DNA from: Ideonella alba
GTDB taxonomy: Bacteria > Pseudomonadota > Gammaproteobacteria > Burkholderiales > Burkholderiaceae_C
DNA: 64,000 nucleotides
Reading direction: 5' to 3'
NCBI RefSeq assembly: GCF_018069875.1
Contig: NZ_JAGQDF010000006.1
Span: 62,001 to 126,000 of the forward strand
The notes under the pieces: model-generated
Database searches by the model: none
What the model was told of the DNA's origin: nothing
The model's input: only the letters and a program-made list of their open reading frames with translations
Shown here: positions 33,709 to 43,024 of the stretch, in pieces
Layout: every line of letters begins with the position of its first letter
Position numbering within the stretch: position 1 is the stretch's first letter
Program-made: the position numbers and the translations under genes

Positions 33709-34545
33709 ATGGGCAGCGGTTTCGGCCTCGGCCTGCGCACCGAGCACTATGCTGACTTCCGTGCCCGTCCGCCCCGCGAGTGGGGGCTGGACTGGCTGGA
33801 GATCATCTCGGAGAACTACCTGGTGCCGGGAGGCCGCCCGCTGGCCCACCTGGATGCGATCCGGCGCGACATCCCGATCGCGATGCACGGCGTCTCGCTG
33901 GCGATTGGCAGCGCCGATCCGCTGGACCGTGGCTACCTGCGCGAGTTGCGCGCCCTGATCGACCGTGTCCAGCCCTGCCGCGTGTCCGACCACCTCTGCT
34001 GGGGCCGCGTCGACCACCGCTACCTGCATGATCTGCTGCCACTGCCCTACACCGAGGCCATGCTGCGCCATGTGGTGGACCGGATCGCGCAGGCCCAGGA
34101 CCTGCTGGGACGGCGCCTGCTGCTGGAGAACGTGTCCAGCTACGTGGGCTGGCAGGCCGACGAGATGGACGAGGCGAGCTTTCTGGCCGAGGTGGCCCGT
34201 CGCGCCGACTGCGAGATCCTCCTTGACGTCAACAACGTCTGGGTCAGCGCCCAGCACCATGGCTTTGACCCCCGGGCCTTCATCGACGCCATGCCCGCCG
34301 CGCGCGTCACCCAGTTGCACCTGGCCGGCCATCAGATGACCGAGGACGGCCCGATCGACACCCACGACCACCCGGTCAGCGAGCCCGTCTGGGCGCTCTA
34401 CGCCCACACCGTGCGCCAGCTGGGAGAGGTGCCGGTGATGATCGAGCGTGATGACCACATCCCGCCGCTGCCTGCGCTGCTGTCCGAGCTGGACACCGCC
34501 CGCCGCGTGGCCCGCGACGCCCTGTTGGAACCGGTCACCCCATGA
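33709..34545 (+). CDS. bufB: MNIO-family (DUF692) bufferin-modifying enzyme BufB
   Basis: The product is 278 aa, normal for DUF692 TIM-barrel enzymes that use a multinuclear non-heme iron cluster to oxidise cysteines of a precursor peptide. Conserved segments are present: [62 protein letters not shown] and DTHDHPV, which hold the iron ligands (His, Glu, Asn, Asp). ATG 33709 is preferred to the TTG at 33703. Its stop overlaps the bufC start (ATGA). The substrate is presumably the BufA peptide just upstream. Confidence 0.92.
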   Translation: MGSGFGLGLRTEHYADFRARPPREWGLDWLEIISENYLVPGGRPLAHLDAIRRDIPIAMHGVSLAIGSADPLDRGYLRELRALIDRVQPCRVSDHLCWGRVDHRYLHDLLPLPYTEAMLRHVVDRIAQAQDLLGRRLLLENVSSYVGWQADEMDEASFLAEVARRADCEILLDVNNVWVSAQHHGFDPRAFIDAMPAARVTQLHLAGHQMTEDGPIDTHDHPVSEPVWALYAHTVRQLGEVPVMIERDDHIPPLPALLSELDTARRVARDALLEPVTP

Positions 34546-35312
34546 GTGGATCACTCGAGCCCATGCTTCGGGCCTTCACCCGCGGCCTGACGGGCGACGA
34601 TCCCGCGCCCGCGCTGGCGCTGCTGCGCCCGCTGCGTGGCCGCGCGCCGCTGCTGGGCGTCTACCGTCATGCCTACCGCGCCCGGATGAGCGCTGCGCTG
34701 CGCGACAACCACCCGGTGCTGCACCGGGTGCTGGGCGATGAGGCTTTCGACGCGCTGGCGGCCGACTACCTGGCGGCCCATCCCAGTCAGCGCGCCTCGA
34801 TCCGCTGGTTCGGCGACGGCCTGGCCGAGGCCATCGCCATGGGCGGGATGCCACACGCGGCCGCCCTGGCCGACCTGGCCCGCTTCGAGTGGACGCTGGG
34901 CCAGGTGCTGGACGACCCGGACGCGCCAGCGCTGGATGCCCAGACGCTGCAGTCGCAGCCGCCCGAGGCCTGGGCCACGCTGCCGCTGCGCCTGCACCCG
35001 GCCGCCCGGCTGCTGGCGCTGGACTGGGACATCACGCCGCTGTGGCAGGCGCTGCAGGCCGATGAGCAGGCGCAGACCGCGCAGCCGGCGGCGCGCCCTC
35101 ACCAGGTGCTGGTCTGGCGCCAGGGCCTGGCGCGCCACTGGCGCATCGTCGACGAGGACGAGGCCCAGCTGCTGCACACCCTGGCCGAGGGCACCAGCAT
35201 CGGCGCACTGTGCACGGTGGCCGCCGCCCACAGCCCGGACGCCGCCGACGCGGCGCCGGCACGGGTGGCCGCCAGCCTGCACCGCTGGCTGGCCGACGGC
35301 GTGCTGACTTGA
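34542..35312 (+). CDS. bufC: BufC, DUF2063-family partner of the MNIO enzyme
   Basis: The product is 256 aa. The N-terminal half has the DUF2063 pattern ([53 protein letters not shown]), and the C-terminal half is a less conserved helical region ([23 protein letters not shown]). BufC/HvfC proteins bind the precursor and bring it to the MNIO enzyme. The gene starts inside the bufB stop codon. A DoxX-like membrane protein often seen in these operons is not present; the operon ends here. Confidence 0.9.
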   Translation: MSGSLEPMLRAFTRGLTGDDPAPALALLRPLRGRAPLLGVYRHAYRARMSAALRDNHPVLHRVLGDEAFDALAADYLAAHPSQRASIRWFGDGLAEAIAMGGMPHAAALADLARFEWTLGQVLDDPDAPALDAQTLQSQPPEAWATLPLRLHPAARLLALDWDITPLWQALQADEQAQTAQPAARPHQVLVWRQGLARHWRIVDEDEAQLLHTLAEGTSIGALCTVAAAHSPDAADAAPARVAASLHRWLADGVLT

Positions 35313-35377
35313 CCAGCAGCAAGCCACGCGCGGGCAGGCCTCTGGTTAACCCTTAACCGGAGTATGCTGGCCAGATC

Positions 35378-38104
35378 GTGTCTCCCAGGGCCCTTCAACG
35401 CCCTGCCGCCGACGTGGACCAGCATTTCCTCACGCCGCTCTTCTCGCCCCGCTCGATCATCGTCTTCGCCGGCAACCCGGAGGATCTTGACAGCCAGGCG
35501 CCCATGGCGCGCGCCCTGCTGGCCGAGCTGACGACCAATGGCTTCAGCGGCCAGATCAGCTTCCTCGACACCGAGATGACCGGCACGCTGTCCGACCTGG
35601 CGCACACCCGGGCCGATCTGGCGGTGATCGCGCTGCCGCACGAGCAGATCGAGGCCGCGCTGGAGATCGCCGGCCGCATCCGCTGTCGCGCGGCGCTGGT
35701 GCTGTCGGCCAACCTGCCGGCACCGGCCTGCGCCAACCTGCACGCGGTGGCCAAGCGCCATGGCGTGCACCTGCTGGGCCCCAATTCGCTGGGCTTCCAG
35801 CGGCCGCTGCTCAAGCTCAATGCCAGTGCCGCCGGGCCGCTGGCGGCACCGGGGCCGCTGGCGCTGGTGTCGCAGTCGGGGGCGCTGACCTCGTCGATCC
35901 TGGACTGGGCGCGGCGCAATGGCGTGGGCTTCTCCACCGTGGTCTCGCTGGGCGCCAACACCGCGGTCGACCTGGCCCAGGTGCTGGACTTCCTGGCCAC
36001 CGATGGCAGCACGCACAGCATCCTGGTCTACATGGAGGGCATCACCCACGCGCGGCGCTTCATGAGCGCGCTGCGCGCTGCGGCCTCGGTCAAGCCGGTG
36101 GTGGTGATGAAGGCCGGACGCATGCCGGCGGGCACCACCGCGGCGCTGACCCACTCGGCCGCGATCGTGGGTGCCGATGATGTGTTCGAGGCCGCGCTGC
36201 GCCGCGCCGGCGTGGTGCGGGTGCGGGCCTTCACGCAGCTGTTCTCGGCGGCGCGCTGCCTGGCCTCGCGCTACCGGCCGGTGGGCAAGCGCCTGGCCAT
36301 CGTCACCAACGGCGGCGGCCCGGGTGTGCTGGCCGCCGACTGGGCCAACGACATCGGTCTGGAAGTGGCGCGGCTCGATCCGCAGAGCCGCAACACGCTG
36401 GCGCCGCTGCTCTCACCCAACGCCACGCTGAACCAGGTGCTGGACCTGGGCGAGGACGCCACCGAGGCCCACTACAGGGCCGCGGTCGAGGCCTGCGGCA
36501 AGGACAGCCACGTCGACGGCGTGCTGGTCATCTACGCCCCCAAACCCGCCTGCTACCCGGGCGCCGACCCGGTGGTGATCGCCCAGGCGGTGATCGACGG
36601 TTCGGCCCGGCTGGGCAAGCCGGTGGTGGCCTGTTGGATGGGCGACGACAGCGTGCGTCCGGCGCGCGAACTGCTCAATGCCAAGCCGCTGCCGAGCTTC
36701 CGCACCCCCGAGGCGGCGGTGGACGCCTTCGGCAACATCGCCAGCTTTTACCAGAACCAGCAGCTGCTGACGCAGACGCCGCCGCCGTTGTCCACACTGG
36801 CCACGCCCGACACCGAAGGCGCACGCCTGCTGATCGAGGGCGTGCTGGCCGAGCGCCGCCGGGTGCTGACCGAGATGGAATCGAAGGCCCTGCTGGCCGC
36901 CTTCCACATCCCGGTCACCCGCACCATGCTGGCCCGCACCGCCAACGAGGCGATGCTGATCGCCAGCCAGCTGGGCTACCCGGTGGCGCTGAAGATCGAC
37001 TCGCCCGACATCAGCCACAAGTCCGACGTGCAGGGCGTGGCGCTGGGCGTGATGACCGCCACCCAGGTGCGCGACACCTTCAACGACATGCTGGCCCGCG
37101 TGGCCAAGGCCAAGCCCGGCGCACGCATCAATGGCGTGACGATCCAGCCGATGAGCGGCAAGCCGCGCGGCCGCGAGCTCTACATCGGCCTGACCACCGA
37201 CGACCCCTTCGGCCCGGTGATCACCTTCGGCGCCGGTGGCACGATGATCGAGCTGATCAACGACCAGGCGATGGAGCTGCCGCCGCTGAACCAGTTCCTG
37301 GCCCGGCGGCTGATCGAGCGCGCCCGCGTGGCCGAGACCCTGGGCCACTGGCGCGGCGCGCCGCCGGTGAACATGGAGTCGCTCGAGCAGGTGCTGCTGC
37401 GCCTGTCCGAGATGGTCTGCGCCCTGCCCCAGCTGCAGGAGATGGACATCAACCCGATCATCGTCGACGAGGACGGTGCGGTGGCGGTGGACGCGCGCGT
37501 GGTGATCGAGCACGCCGGCCCGCAGAACCAGGCCTTCCACCACCTGGCCATCCTGCCCTACCCGGCCGGCCTGGAGCGCGAGTGGCCGATGAAGGGCGGC
37601 GGCCTCTACACCATCCGCCCGATCCAGCCGGATGACGCCGAGATGCTGCAGGCCCTGGTCAAGGGCCTGTCGCCCGAGAGCCGCTATTTCCGCTTCGTCA
37701 GCTCGATGCAGGAGCTGCCGGCCAAGATGCTGGCGCGCTACACCCTGATCGACTACGACCGCGAGATGGCCCTGGTCGCCGTGCACACCGACCGCGTGCT
37801 GCAGGACGACGGCAGCTTCGTGGAAACCGAGCAGATCATCGGCGTGTCGCGCTACATCACCAACCCCGACCAGACCAGCTGCGAGTTCTCGCTGGTGGTG
37901 TCGGACGCCTATGCCGGCCAGGGCCTGGGCTCGCGGCTGATGCTCAGCATCATGGACGTGGCCCGCACCAAGGGCCTGGCCGAGATCGAGGGCCTGGTGC
38001 TGGCCAACAACGACGGCATGCTGCGCCTGATGCGCAGCCTGGGCTTCCAGATCAAACCCTTCGCCGACGACGCCGACTTCAAGCTGTGCACCAAGACGCT
38101 GTAA
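35378..38104 (+). CDS. Pat-like protein acetyltransferase: acyl-CoA synthetase (ADP-forming) fused to GNAT
   Basis: The product is 908 aa from a GTG start (35378). Domains in order: CoA-binding/succinyl-CoA-ligase-like part (about 20-480; LVSQSGALTSSILDW, SAAIVGADDVFEAALRRAG), ATP-grasp domain (about 490-715; ALLAAFHIPVTRT, VALKIDSPDISHKSDV, EMDINPI), and a C-terminal GNAT acetyltransferase (about 743-905; YTIRPIQPDDAEMLQALVKG, AYAGQGLGSRLMLSIM). The arrangement matches PatZ/YfiQ-type lysine acetyltransferases that modify acetyl-CoA synthetase and other enzymes. In those proteins the ligase part is usually a regulatory acetyl-CoA sensor. It is monocistronic by spacing. Confidence 0.9.
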   Translation: MSPRALQRPAADVDQHFLTPLFSPRSIIVFAGNPEDLDSQAPMARALLAELTTNGFSGQISFLDTEMTGTLSDLAHTRADLAVIALPHEQIEAALEIAGRIRCRAALVLSANLPAPACANLHAVAKRHGVHLLGPNSLGFQRPLLKLNASAAGPLAAPGPLALVSQSGALTSSILDWARRNGVGFSTVVSLGANTAVDLAQVLDFLATDGSTHSILVYMEGITHARRFMSALRAAASVKPVVVMKAGRMPAGTTAALTHSAAIVGADDVFEAALRRAGVVRVRAFTQLFSAARCLASRYRPVGKRLAIVTNGGGPGVLAADWANDIGLEVARLDPQSRNTLAPLLSPNATLNQVLDLGEDATEAHYRAAVEACGKDSHVDGVLVIYAPKPACYPGADPVVIAQAVIDGSARLGKPVVACWMGDDSVRPARELLNAKPLPSFRTPEAAVDAFGNIASFYQNQQLLTQTPPPLSTLATPDTEGARLLIEGVLAERRRVLTEMESKALLAAFHIPVTRTMLARTANEAMLIASQLGYPVALKIDSPDISHKSDVQGVALGVMTATQVRDTFNDMLARVAKAKPGARINGVTIQPMSGKPRGRELYIGLTTDDPFGPVITFGAGGTMIELINDQAMELPPLNQFLARRLIERARVAETLGHWRGAPPVNMESLEQVLLRLSEMVCALPQLQEMDINPIIVDEDGAVAVDARVVIEHAGPQNQAFHHLAILPYPAGLEREWPMKGGGLYTIRPIQPDDAEMLQALVKGLSPESRYFRFVSSMQELPAKMLARYTLIDYDREMALVAVHTDRVLQDDGSFVETEQIIGVSRYITNPDQTSCEFSLVVSDAYAGQGLGSRLMLSIMDVARTKGLAEIEGLVLANNDGMLRLMRSLGFQIKPFADDADFKLCTKTL

Positions 38105-38170
38105 GCGAGGTGGCGCCCGGCCCGCCTAGAATCCGGGGCTGACCCGAACGAAGAACCCCGGAGGATTTCC

Positions 38171-38671
38171 ATGCTCGACGACATCGACGACGGCGCCCGT
38201 GTTGGCGTCTGGACCACCATCGGCATCATTGCGCTGCTGCTGTTCGGGCTGATCGGCGGCCTGGGCATCCGCCAGCTGCACAAGTCCGCCGCCGCCCAGG
38301 CCCCGGCGCCCGCGGTGGCCGCTGACGAAGCGCTGATCGACGGCCCGCTGACCGGCGAGCTGGCCGGCACGCTGTTCTTCGCCGTCGGCTCGGCCGAGCT
38401 GCCCGCCGAGGCCGCCGCCGAGATCACCAAGGCCCAGGCGGCCGCCACCGCGGCCGCGGGCAAGAAGCTGGTGCTGTCGGGCTTCCACGACGCCAGCGGT
38501 GACCCCGCCAAGAATGCCGAGCTGGCCAAGAACCGCGCCAAGGCCGTGCGTGCCGCGCTGGTGGCCGCCGGCGTCGATGCCGCCCGCATCGGCCTGCGCA
38601 AGCCCGAGTCCACCACCGGTGACGGCACTGCCGACCAGGCCCGCCGCGTCGAGATCCGACTGGTCGACTGA
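38171..38671 (+). CDS. Membrane-anchored OmpA-like domain protein
   Basis: The product is 166 aa with a GGAGG ribosome-binding site before ATG 38171. A single TM (VWTTIGIIALLLFGLIGGLGI, residues 13-33) is followed by an Ala-rich linker and an OmpA-type domain (about 60-166: GTLFFAVGSAELPAE, VLSGFHDASGDPAKNAELAKNRAKAV, RRVEIRLVD). The inner-membrane anchor makes it MotB-like in layout but far smaller and without a MotB plug, so it is more probably a general peptidoglycan-binding anchor. A terminator follows at 38719. Confidence 0.8.
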   Translation: MLDDIDDGARVGVWTTIGIIALLLFGLIGGLGIRQLHKSAAAQAPAPAVAADEALIDGPLTGELAGTLFFAVGSAELPAEAAAEITKAQAAATAAAGKKLVLSGFHDASGDPAKNAELAKNRAKAVRAALVAAGVDAARIGLRKPESTTGDGTADQARRVEIRLVD

Positions 38672-38718
38672 CAAAGCACCCCGCGCACCGCGGGTCGAGC
38701 CAACCCGCTACCATCGCC

Positions 38719-38744
38719 AAGCCGCCCGCCGAGGCGGCTTTTTC
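38719..38744 (+). terminator. Rho-independent terminator after the OmpA-domain gene
   Basis: GCCGCC and GGCGGC pair around a six-base loop (CGCCGA), followed by TTTTT. It lies 48 bases after the stop at 38671 and just before the gene at 38761. Confidence 0.75.
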
Positions 38745-38760
38745 GTCTGCATCCTCGCCC

Positions 38761-39216
38761 ATGGCCGGCATCCACATCACCGACATCGAGCGCGCCATCA
38801 ACTGGTGGCGCGCCCGCCAGCCCTCGCCCGACGGCCTGCAGGCCTGCGCCGAGGTGCGTGCGCTGGCCGAGGTGTATGCGCTGATGGTCTACTACCGCGA
38901 GTCCGAGGCCGACGAGGCCACGCTGCCCGCCGCCGCGCGCGAGGCCTGGCTGGCCTGGTACCGCAGCACCCCGGATGCGCCCTGCATCGCGATCTGCTCC
39001 ACCGCCCAGGGCGATGCGCTGTGCAAGGGCTGCGGCCGCACCGAACACGAGGTGCAGCACTGGCCGCAGATGTCGCCGGGCGAGAAGCGCGCGGTCTGGC
39101 GGCGCATCAGCCTGGAGGCCACCGCCTGGCGCTTCAACCGCTATGCCGAGCGCGCCCGCCTGGCCACGGGCAGTGACCATCCGGACCCGCACAGCCTGGA
39201 CGGCACCGCCCGATGA
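38761..39216 (+). CDS. DUF3717-DUF1289 fusion protein
   Basis: The product is 151 aa. The N-terminal 45 residues match DUF3717 (ITDIERAINWWRARQPSPDG, ALAEVYALMVYYRES), a small helical domain known from Burkholderiales. Residues about 70-120 match DUF1289: PCIAICSTAQGDALCKGCGR with four cysteines, then HWPQMSPGEKRAVWRRI, a probable metal-binding module. The two families are usually separate short proteins. The stop overlaps the start of the MATE transporter gene (ATGA), so they are translated together. The function is unknown. Confidence 0.85.
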   Translation: MAGIHITDIERAINWWRARQPSPDGLQACAEVRALAEVYALMVYYRESEADEATLPAAAREAWLAWYRSTPDAPCIAICSTAQGDALCKGCGRTEHEVQHWPQMSPGEKRAVWRRISLEATAWRFNRYAERARLATGSDHPDPHSLDGTAR

Positions 39217-40574
39217 TCCGCTTCAGCGACAGCGTCCGCCGCCTGGTGCCGCTGGCCTGGCCGGTGCTGGTGGGCCAGCTCGCGGTGCTGGCCTTCAGCA
39301 CCATCGACACCTTGCTGGTGGCGCGCCACTCGCCCGCGGACCTGGGGGCCTTTGCCGTGGGCGCCGCGGCCTACATCACGGTCTTCGTCGGCCTGATGGG
39401 CGCGGTGCTGGCGGTGTCGCCGGTGGTGGGCCAGCTCTTCGGCGCCGGCCGGCTGGAGGCCGCCGGGGACGAACTGCACCAGGGCATCTGGCTGGCCCTG
39501 GGCCTGTCGCTGCTGGGCTGCACGCTGCTGCTGTTCCCTCAGCCCTTCCTGGCGCTCTCGCGTGCCACGCCCGAGATGGAAGCCAAGGTGCGCGGCTACC
39601 TGCTGGCGCTGGCGCTGGCGCTGCCGGCCTCGCTGCTGTTCACCGTCTACCGCGCCTTCAACACCGCGGTGTCGCGGCCCAAGGCGGTGATGGTGCTGCA
39701 ACTGGCCGGGCTGGGACTGAAGCTGCCGCTGTCCACCGCGCTGGTCTTTGGCTGGCCGGCACTGGGCCTGCCCGCGCTGGGGGTCACCGGCGCCGGCCTG
39801 GCCACGGCGGCGGCGATGTGGTTGCAGCTGGCCGCCGCGGCCTGGATGCTGCACCGCGACCGCTTCTACGACCGCTTCGCGTTGTGGGGCCGCGGCCTGC
39901 ACCCGCCCAGCCGCGCCGCCATCCTGGGCCTGCTGCGCCTGGGCGTGCCGATGGGCATGGCGGTGCTGGTGGAGGTCAGCGCCTTCTCGTTCATGGCCTT
40001 CTTCATCGCCCGGCTGGGCACGGTGCCGGTGGCGGGGCACCAGATCGCCATCAACCTGGTCTCGCTGATGTTCATGCTGCCGCTGTCGCTGGCCAATGCC
40101 GGCAGCACGCTGGTGGCCCAGCGCGTGGGGGCGGGTGATCTGGCGGACGCCCGCCGCCTGGGCTGGCATGCGATGGCGCTGGCCCTGATCACCTCCGGCG
40201 TGCTGGCCGCGGCGGTCTACCTGGGCCGGGTGCAGGTGGTGGGTCTGTACACCGGCGACGCCGCGGTGGCGGCGGTGGCGCTGTCGCTGCTGTCCTGGCT
40301 GGTGGTGTTCCATGTCTGCGATGCCGCGCAGACCATGGCCGCCTTCGTGCTGCGCGCCTGGCGCGTGGCCACGGTGCCGATGGTGATCTACGCCGGCACG
40401 CTGTGGGGCATCGGGCTGGGCCTGGGCTCGCAGCTGGCCTTCGACGATGGCACCCGGGTGCCTGACACGCTGCGCGGTGCGCCGGGATTCTGGGCCGCGT
40501 CAACGCTGGCGCTGGTGCTGTGCAGCGTCTTCCTGGTGGTGTTCAAGGCCTGGGTGCTGCGCCGGCGCGGCTGA
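39213..40574 (+). CDS. MATE-family multidrug/cation exporter (NorM-like)
   Basis: The product is 453 aa with 12 hydrophobic segments. Family motifs include LAWPVLVGQLAVLAFSTIDT, the N-lobe GLMGAVLAVSPVVGQLFGAG and the C-lobe PMGMAVLVEVSAFSFMAFFI with VAGHQIAINLVSLMFMLPLS. It exports organic cations in exchange for Na+ or H+. The ATG overlaps the preceding gene's stop. It is convergent with the sensor kinase gene at 40575 (no gap), so the two transcripts meet at this point. Confidence 0.92.
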   Translation: MIRFSDSVRRLVPLAWPVLVGQLAVLAFSTIDTLLVARHSPADLGAFAVGAAAYITVFVGLMGAVLAVSPVVGQLFGAGRLEAAGDELHQGIWLALGLSLLGCTLLLFPQPFLALSRATPEMEAKVRGYLLALALALPASLLFTVYRAFNTAVSRPKAVMVLQLAGLGLKLPLSTALVFGWPALGLPALGVTGAGLATAAAMWLQLAAAAWMLHRDRFYDRFALWGRGLHPPSRAAILGLLRLGVPMGMAVLVEVSAFSFMAFFIARLGTVPVAGHQIAINLVSLMFMLPLSLANAGSTLVAQRVGAGDLADARRLGWHAMALALITSGVLAAAVYLGRVQVVGLYTGDAAVAAVALSLLSWLVVFHVCDAAQTMAAFVLRAWRVATVPMVIYAGTLWGIGLGLGSQLAFDDGTRVPDTLRGAPGFWAASTLALVLCSVFLVVFKAWVLRRRG

Positions 40575-42137
40575 TCACAGCCGGCGCGCCGCCGGCAGCG
40601 TCAGCACGAAGCAGCTGCCGCCGCCCTCACGCGGCTCGCAGCGCACGCTGCCCTGGTGGGCCTGCGCGATCTGCCGCACCAGCGCCAGGCCCAGGCCGAC
40701 ACCGCCCTCGCGCTCGGCATGACCGGGCAGGCGGTAGAAGGGCTCGAAGATGCGTTCGCGCAGGTCCTCAGGCACGCCCGGGCCGCGGTCGCAGACGCGC
40801 ACGCGCGGGCCCTCGGGCGACTCGGCCAGCAGCAGCGTGACCTCGTCGCCGCCATAGCGGCGGGCGTTTTCCAGCAGGTTGCGCAGCCCCCGGCGCAGCA
40901 GGCGCTCGCTGCCGCGCACGCGCAGCGCGGCGCCTTGCACCTCGGCCTGCACCCGCGCCGCCTCTTCCGCGGCCAGCGCCGCCAGGTCGATGCTGTCGTC
41001 CAGCTCCTGCGGCGCGCCAGCCTCCAGGCGGCTGGACAACAGGACCTCTTCGACCAGCGCGTCGAGCTCGGCGATGTTGGTGTGGATCTCGCGGCCGAGC
41101 TTCTCGCGCATCGCCGGCGGCGCATCGTCCAGCATCGACACCGCCATCTTCAGCCGCGCCAGCGGCGAGCGCAGTTCATGGCTGGCATTGGCCAGCAGGC
41201 TCTGGTTGGACTGCAGCAGCGCCTGGATGCGGTCGGCCGCCTGGTTGAAGCTGGCCGCCACCGCCGCCACCTCATCGCGGCCCTGCACCGGCACGCGCTG
41301 GTCCAGCGCACCGCCGCCGAAGGCCTCGACGCCCTGGCGCAGGCGCTCCAGGCGGCGGGTGAGACCGCGCACCACCGGCCAGGCGCCGGCCGCCACGGCC
41401 ACGAACAGCGCGGCCAGCAGCCCCGCCAGCGCGGCACCGGCCGGCCAGTCGCGCGGCAGCATCAGGCGCCACCACGCCGGATGGCGGTCGCCCCGGGGGC
41501 CGCGCGGGCCATCGGCCAGGTCGCCCTCTCCGGGCAGGCCGGGCGGACCGAAACGTCCCTCCGGGGGCTCCAGGCGAAGGGGCGGGTCGCCGCCCGGGTC
41601 ACCCACCGGGCCACCACCCGGGCCGCCGCCGGGGCCACGTGGGGGTCCGCTGCCCGGATCGGCCAGGTCCGGCGGCGCATCGCCGCCGCCCAGCTCCGGC
41701 GGCCTGGGGCCGCGGCCGCCCGAGGCTTCGCGCAGCAGGCGGTCCAGGTTGGGGCGGATCAGCCACAGCGTGCGGCCATCGTCCAGCCGGGTGCTGATCG
41801 CGTTGCGCGGCACCTCGCCGCGGTTGGCCGCCTGGCGACGCTCGAAGCTCTCGGACGCGGCGATGCGCCGTCCATCGGCGGCGTCCAGCGCCAGCGGCAG
41901 GCGCAGGCGCTGCGACCACTCGGCCAGCATCGCCGCCTGGACCGAATCGGGGGCGCCGGGCTCGGGCAAGGCGTTCTCGATCAGTTCGGCCCAGCTGGCC
42001 ATGCGCTCGCGGATGCGCTGCTCGAACTGCGCCCGCTCCTGCTCCAGGTGGCGCTGCACCATCCAGCCGCCGGCCAGCGCGAACAGCGCCAGCGCGGCCA
42101 CCACCGTGAGCCAGATGCGCAGGTACAGCGTCTTCAC
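40575..42137 (-). CDS. Sensor histidine kinase with Gly/Pro/Asp-rich periplasmic region
   Basis: The product is 520 aa. TM1 is at 8-27 (LTVVAALALFALAGGWMVQ) and TM2 at about 235-260 (AALAGLLAALFVAVAAGAWPVV). HAMP follows, then HisKA with phospho-His near 320 (NASHELRSPLARLKMA) and HATPase_c (NLLENARRYG, DRGPGVPED, GGVGLGLALV). The periplasmic domain is unusual: residues about 136-219 are very rich in Gly, Pro and acidic residues (GGGPGGGPVGDPGGDPP and similar), between more ordinary flanks. The architecture is otherwise that of the CpxA/RstB class. It is co-transcribed with the OmpR-type regulator 10 bases upstream. Confidence 0.9.
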   Translation of the reverse strand: MKTLYLRIWLTVVAALALFALAGGWMVQRHLEQERAQFEQRIRERMASWAELIENALPEPGAPDSVQAAMLAEWSQRLRLPLALDAADGRRIAASESFERRQAANRGEVPRNAISTRLDDGRTLWLIRPNLDRLLREASGGRGPRPPELGGGDAPPDLADPGSGPPRGPGGGPGGGPVGDPGGDPPLRLEPPEGRFGPPGLPGEGDLADGPRGPRGDRHPAWWRLMLPRDWPAGAALAGLLAALFVAVAAGAWPVVRGLTRRLERLRQGVEAFGGGALDQRVPVQGRDEVAAVAASFNQAADRIQALLQSNQSLLANASHELRSPLARLKMAVSMLDDAPPAMREKLGREIHTNIAELDALVEEVLLSSRLEAGAPQELDDSIDLAALAAEEAARVQAEVQGAALRVRGSERLLRRGLRNLLENARRYGGDEVTLLLAESPEGPRVRVCDRGPGVPEDLRERIFEPFYRLPGHAEREGGVGLGLALVRQIAQAHQGSVRCEPREGGGSCFVLTLPAARRL

Positions 42138-42147
42138 GCGCGCGGGG

Positions 42148-42918
42148 CTATTCGCCGTCCTGCTTGCGGGCGAAGACGTAGCCGGTGCCGCGCACCGTCA
42201 GCACCCGCTTGGGATTCTTCGGGTCTTCCTCGATCACCGCGCGGATGCGCGAGACGTGCACGTCGATCGAGCGATCGAAGGCCTCCAGCGGGTGGCCCTT
42301 CAGCGCATCCATGATCTGGTCGCGCGAGAGCACCCGGCCGGCGCTCTGCGCCAGCACCACCAGCAGGTCAAACTGGTGGCCGGTGAGGTCGCAGCGCTGG
42401 CCGTCCAGCCGCGCTTCGCGCGCACCCAGGTCGATCTCCAGCCGTCCGAAGGACAGCACCTCGTCGGGTTGGGCCTCGGGCGCGACGCGCCGCAGCAGCG
42501 CCTTGATGCGGGCCAGCAGCTCGCGCGGCTCGAAGGGCTTGGGCAGGTAGTCGTCGGCACCGATCTCCAGGCCCAGGATGCGGTCCATCGGCTCGCCGCG
42601 CGCGGTCAGCATCAGCAGCGGCAGACGGCGGGTGCGGGCATCGGCGCGCAGCTCGCGGGTCATGTCCAGGCCGTCGCCGTCGGGCAGCATCAGGTCCAGC
42701 ACCAGGGCGTCGTAGGCGACGCGGCGCAGGCGCTCGCGGCCCTCGGCCAGCGAGGCAGCGGTGTCGACCTCGTAGCCGTGGCCGCGCAGGTAGTCGCCGA
42801 CCATCGCGGTCAGGCGGCTGTCGTCGTCGATCAGGAGCAGGCGGGCAGGCAGCATCTCGTCGGCCCGCAGCGGGGCGCGCACACGGGCGGGGTAGGCGTG
42901 GGCCGAAGCATAGGTCAT
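42148..42918 (-). CDS. OmpR-family response regulator
   Basis: The product is 256 aa, with GGAG 7 bases before ATG 42918. The receiver domain (residues about 24-140) has IDDDSRL, phospho-Asp in LVLDLMLPDGDG and Lys in YLPKPFEP. The winged-helix DNA-binding domain (about 155-250) has LTGHQFDLLVVLAQSAGRVLS and VRGTGYVFA. The first 22 residues before the receiver are longer than usual, so a start nearer the receiver (MLPARLLL) is possible. It pairs with the kinase downstream. Confidence 0.92.
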   Translation of the reverse strand: MTYASAHAYPARVRAPLRADEMLPARLLLIDDDSRLTAMVGDYLRGHGYEVDTAASLAEGRERLRRVAYDALVLDLMLPDGDGLDMTRELRADARTRRLPLLMLTARGEPMDRILGLEIGADDYLPKPFEPRELLARIKALLRRVAPEAQPDEVLSFGRLEIDLGAREARLDGQRCDLTGHQFDLLVVLAQSAGRVLSRDQIMDALKGHPLEAFDRSIDVHVSRIRAVIEEDPKNPKRVLTVRGTGYVFARKQDGE

Positions 42919-43024
42919 CGCGGTCTCCAGGCAGGCAATGCCCCGATGCTGGGGCCCGGCCGTTGGGCCCGCTTGGCCCGTGCGTGAAGAACTGTGAAGC
43001 GCTGGCCCAGCGGCGGTGCACCGC

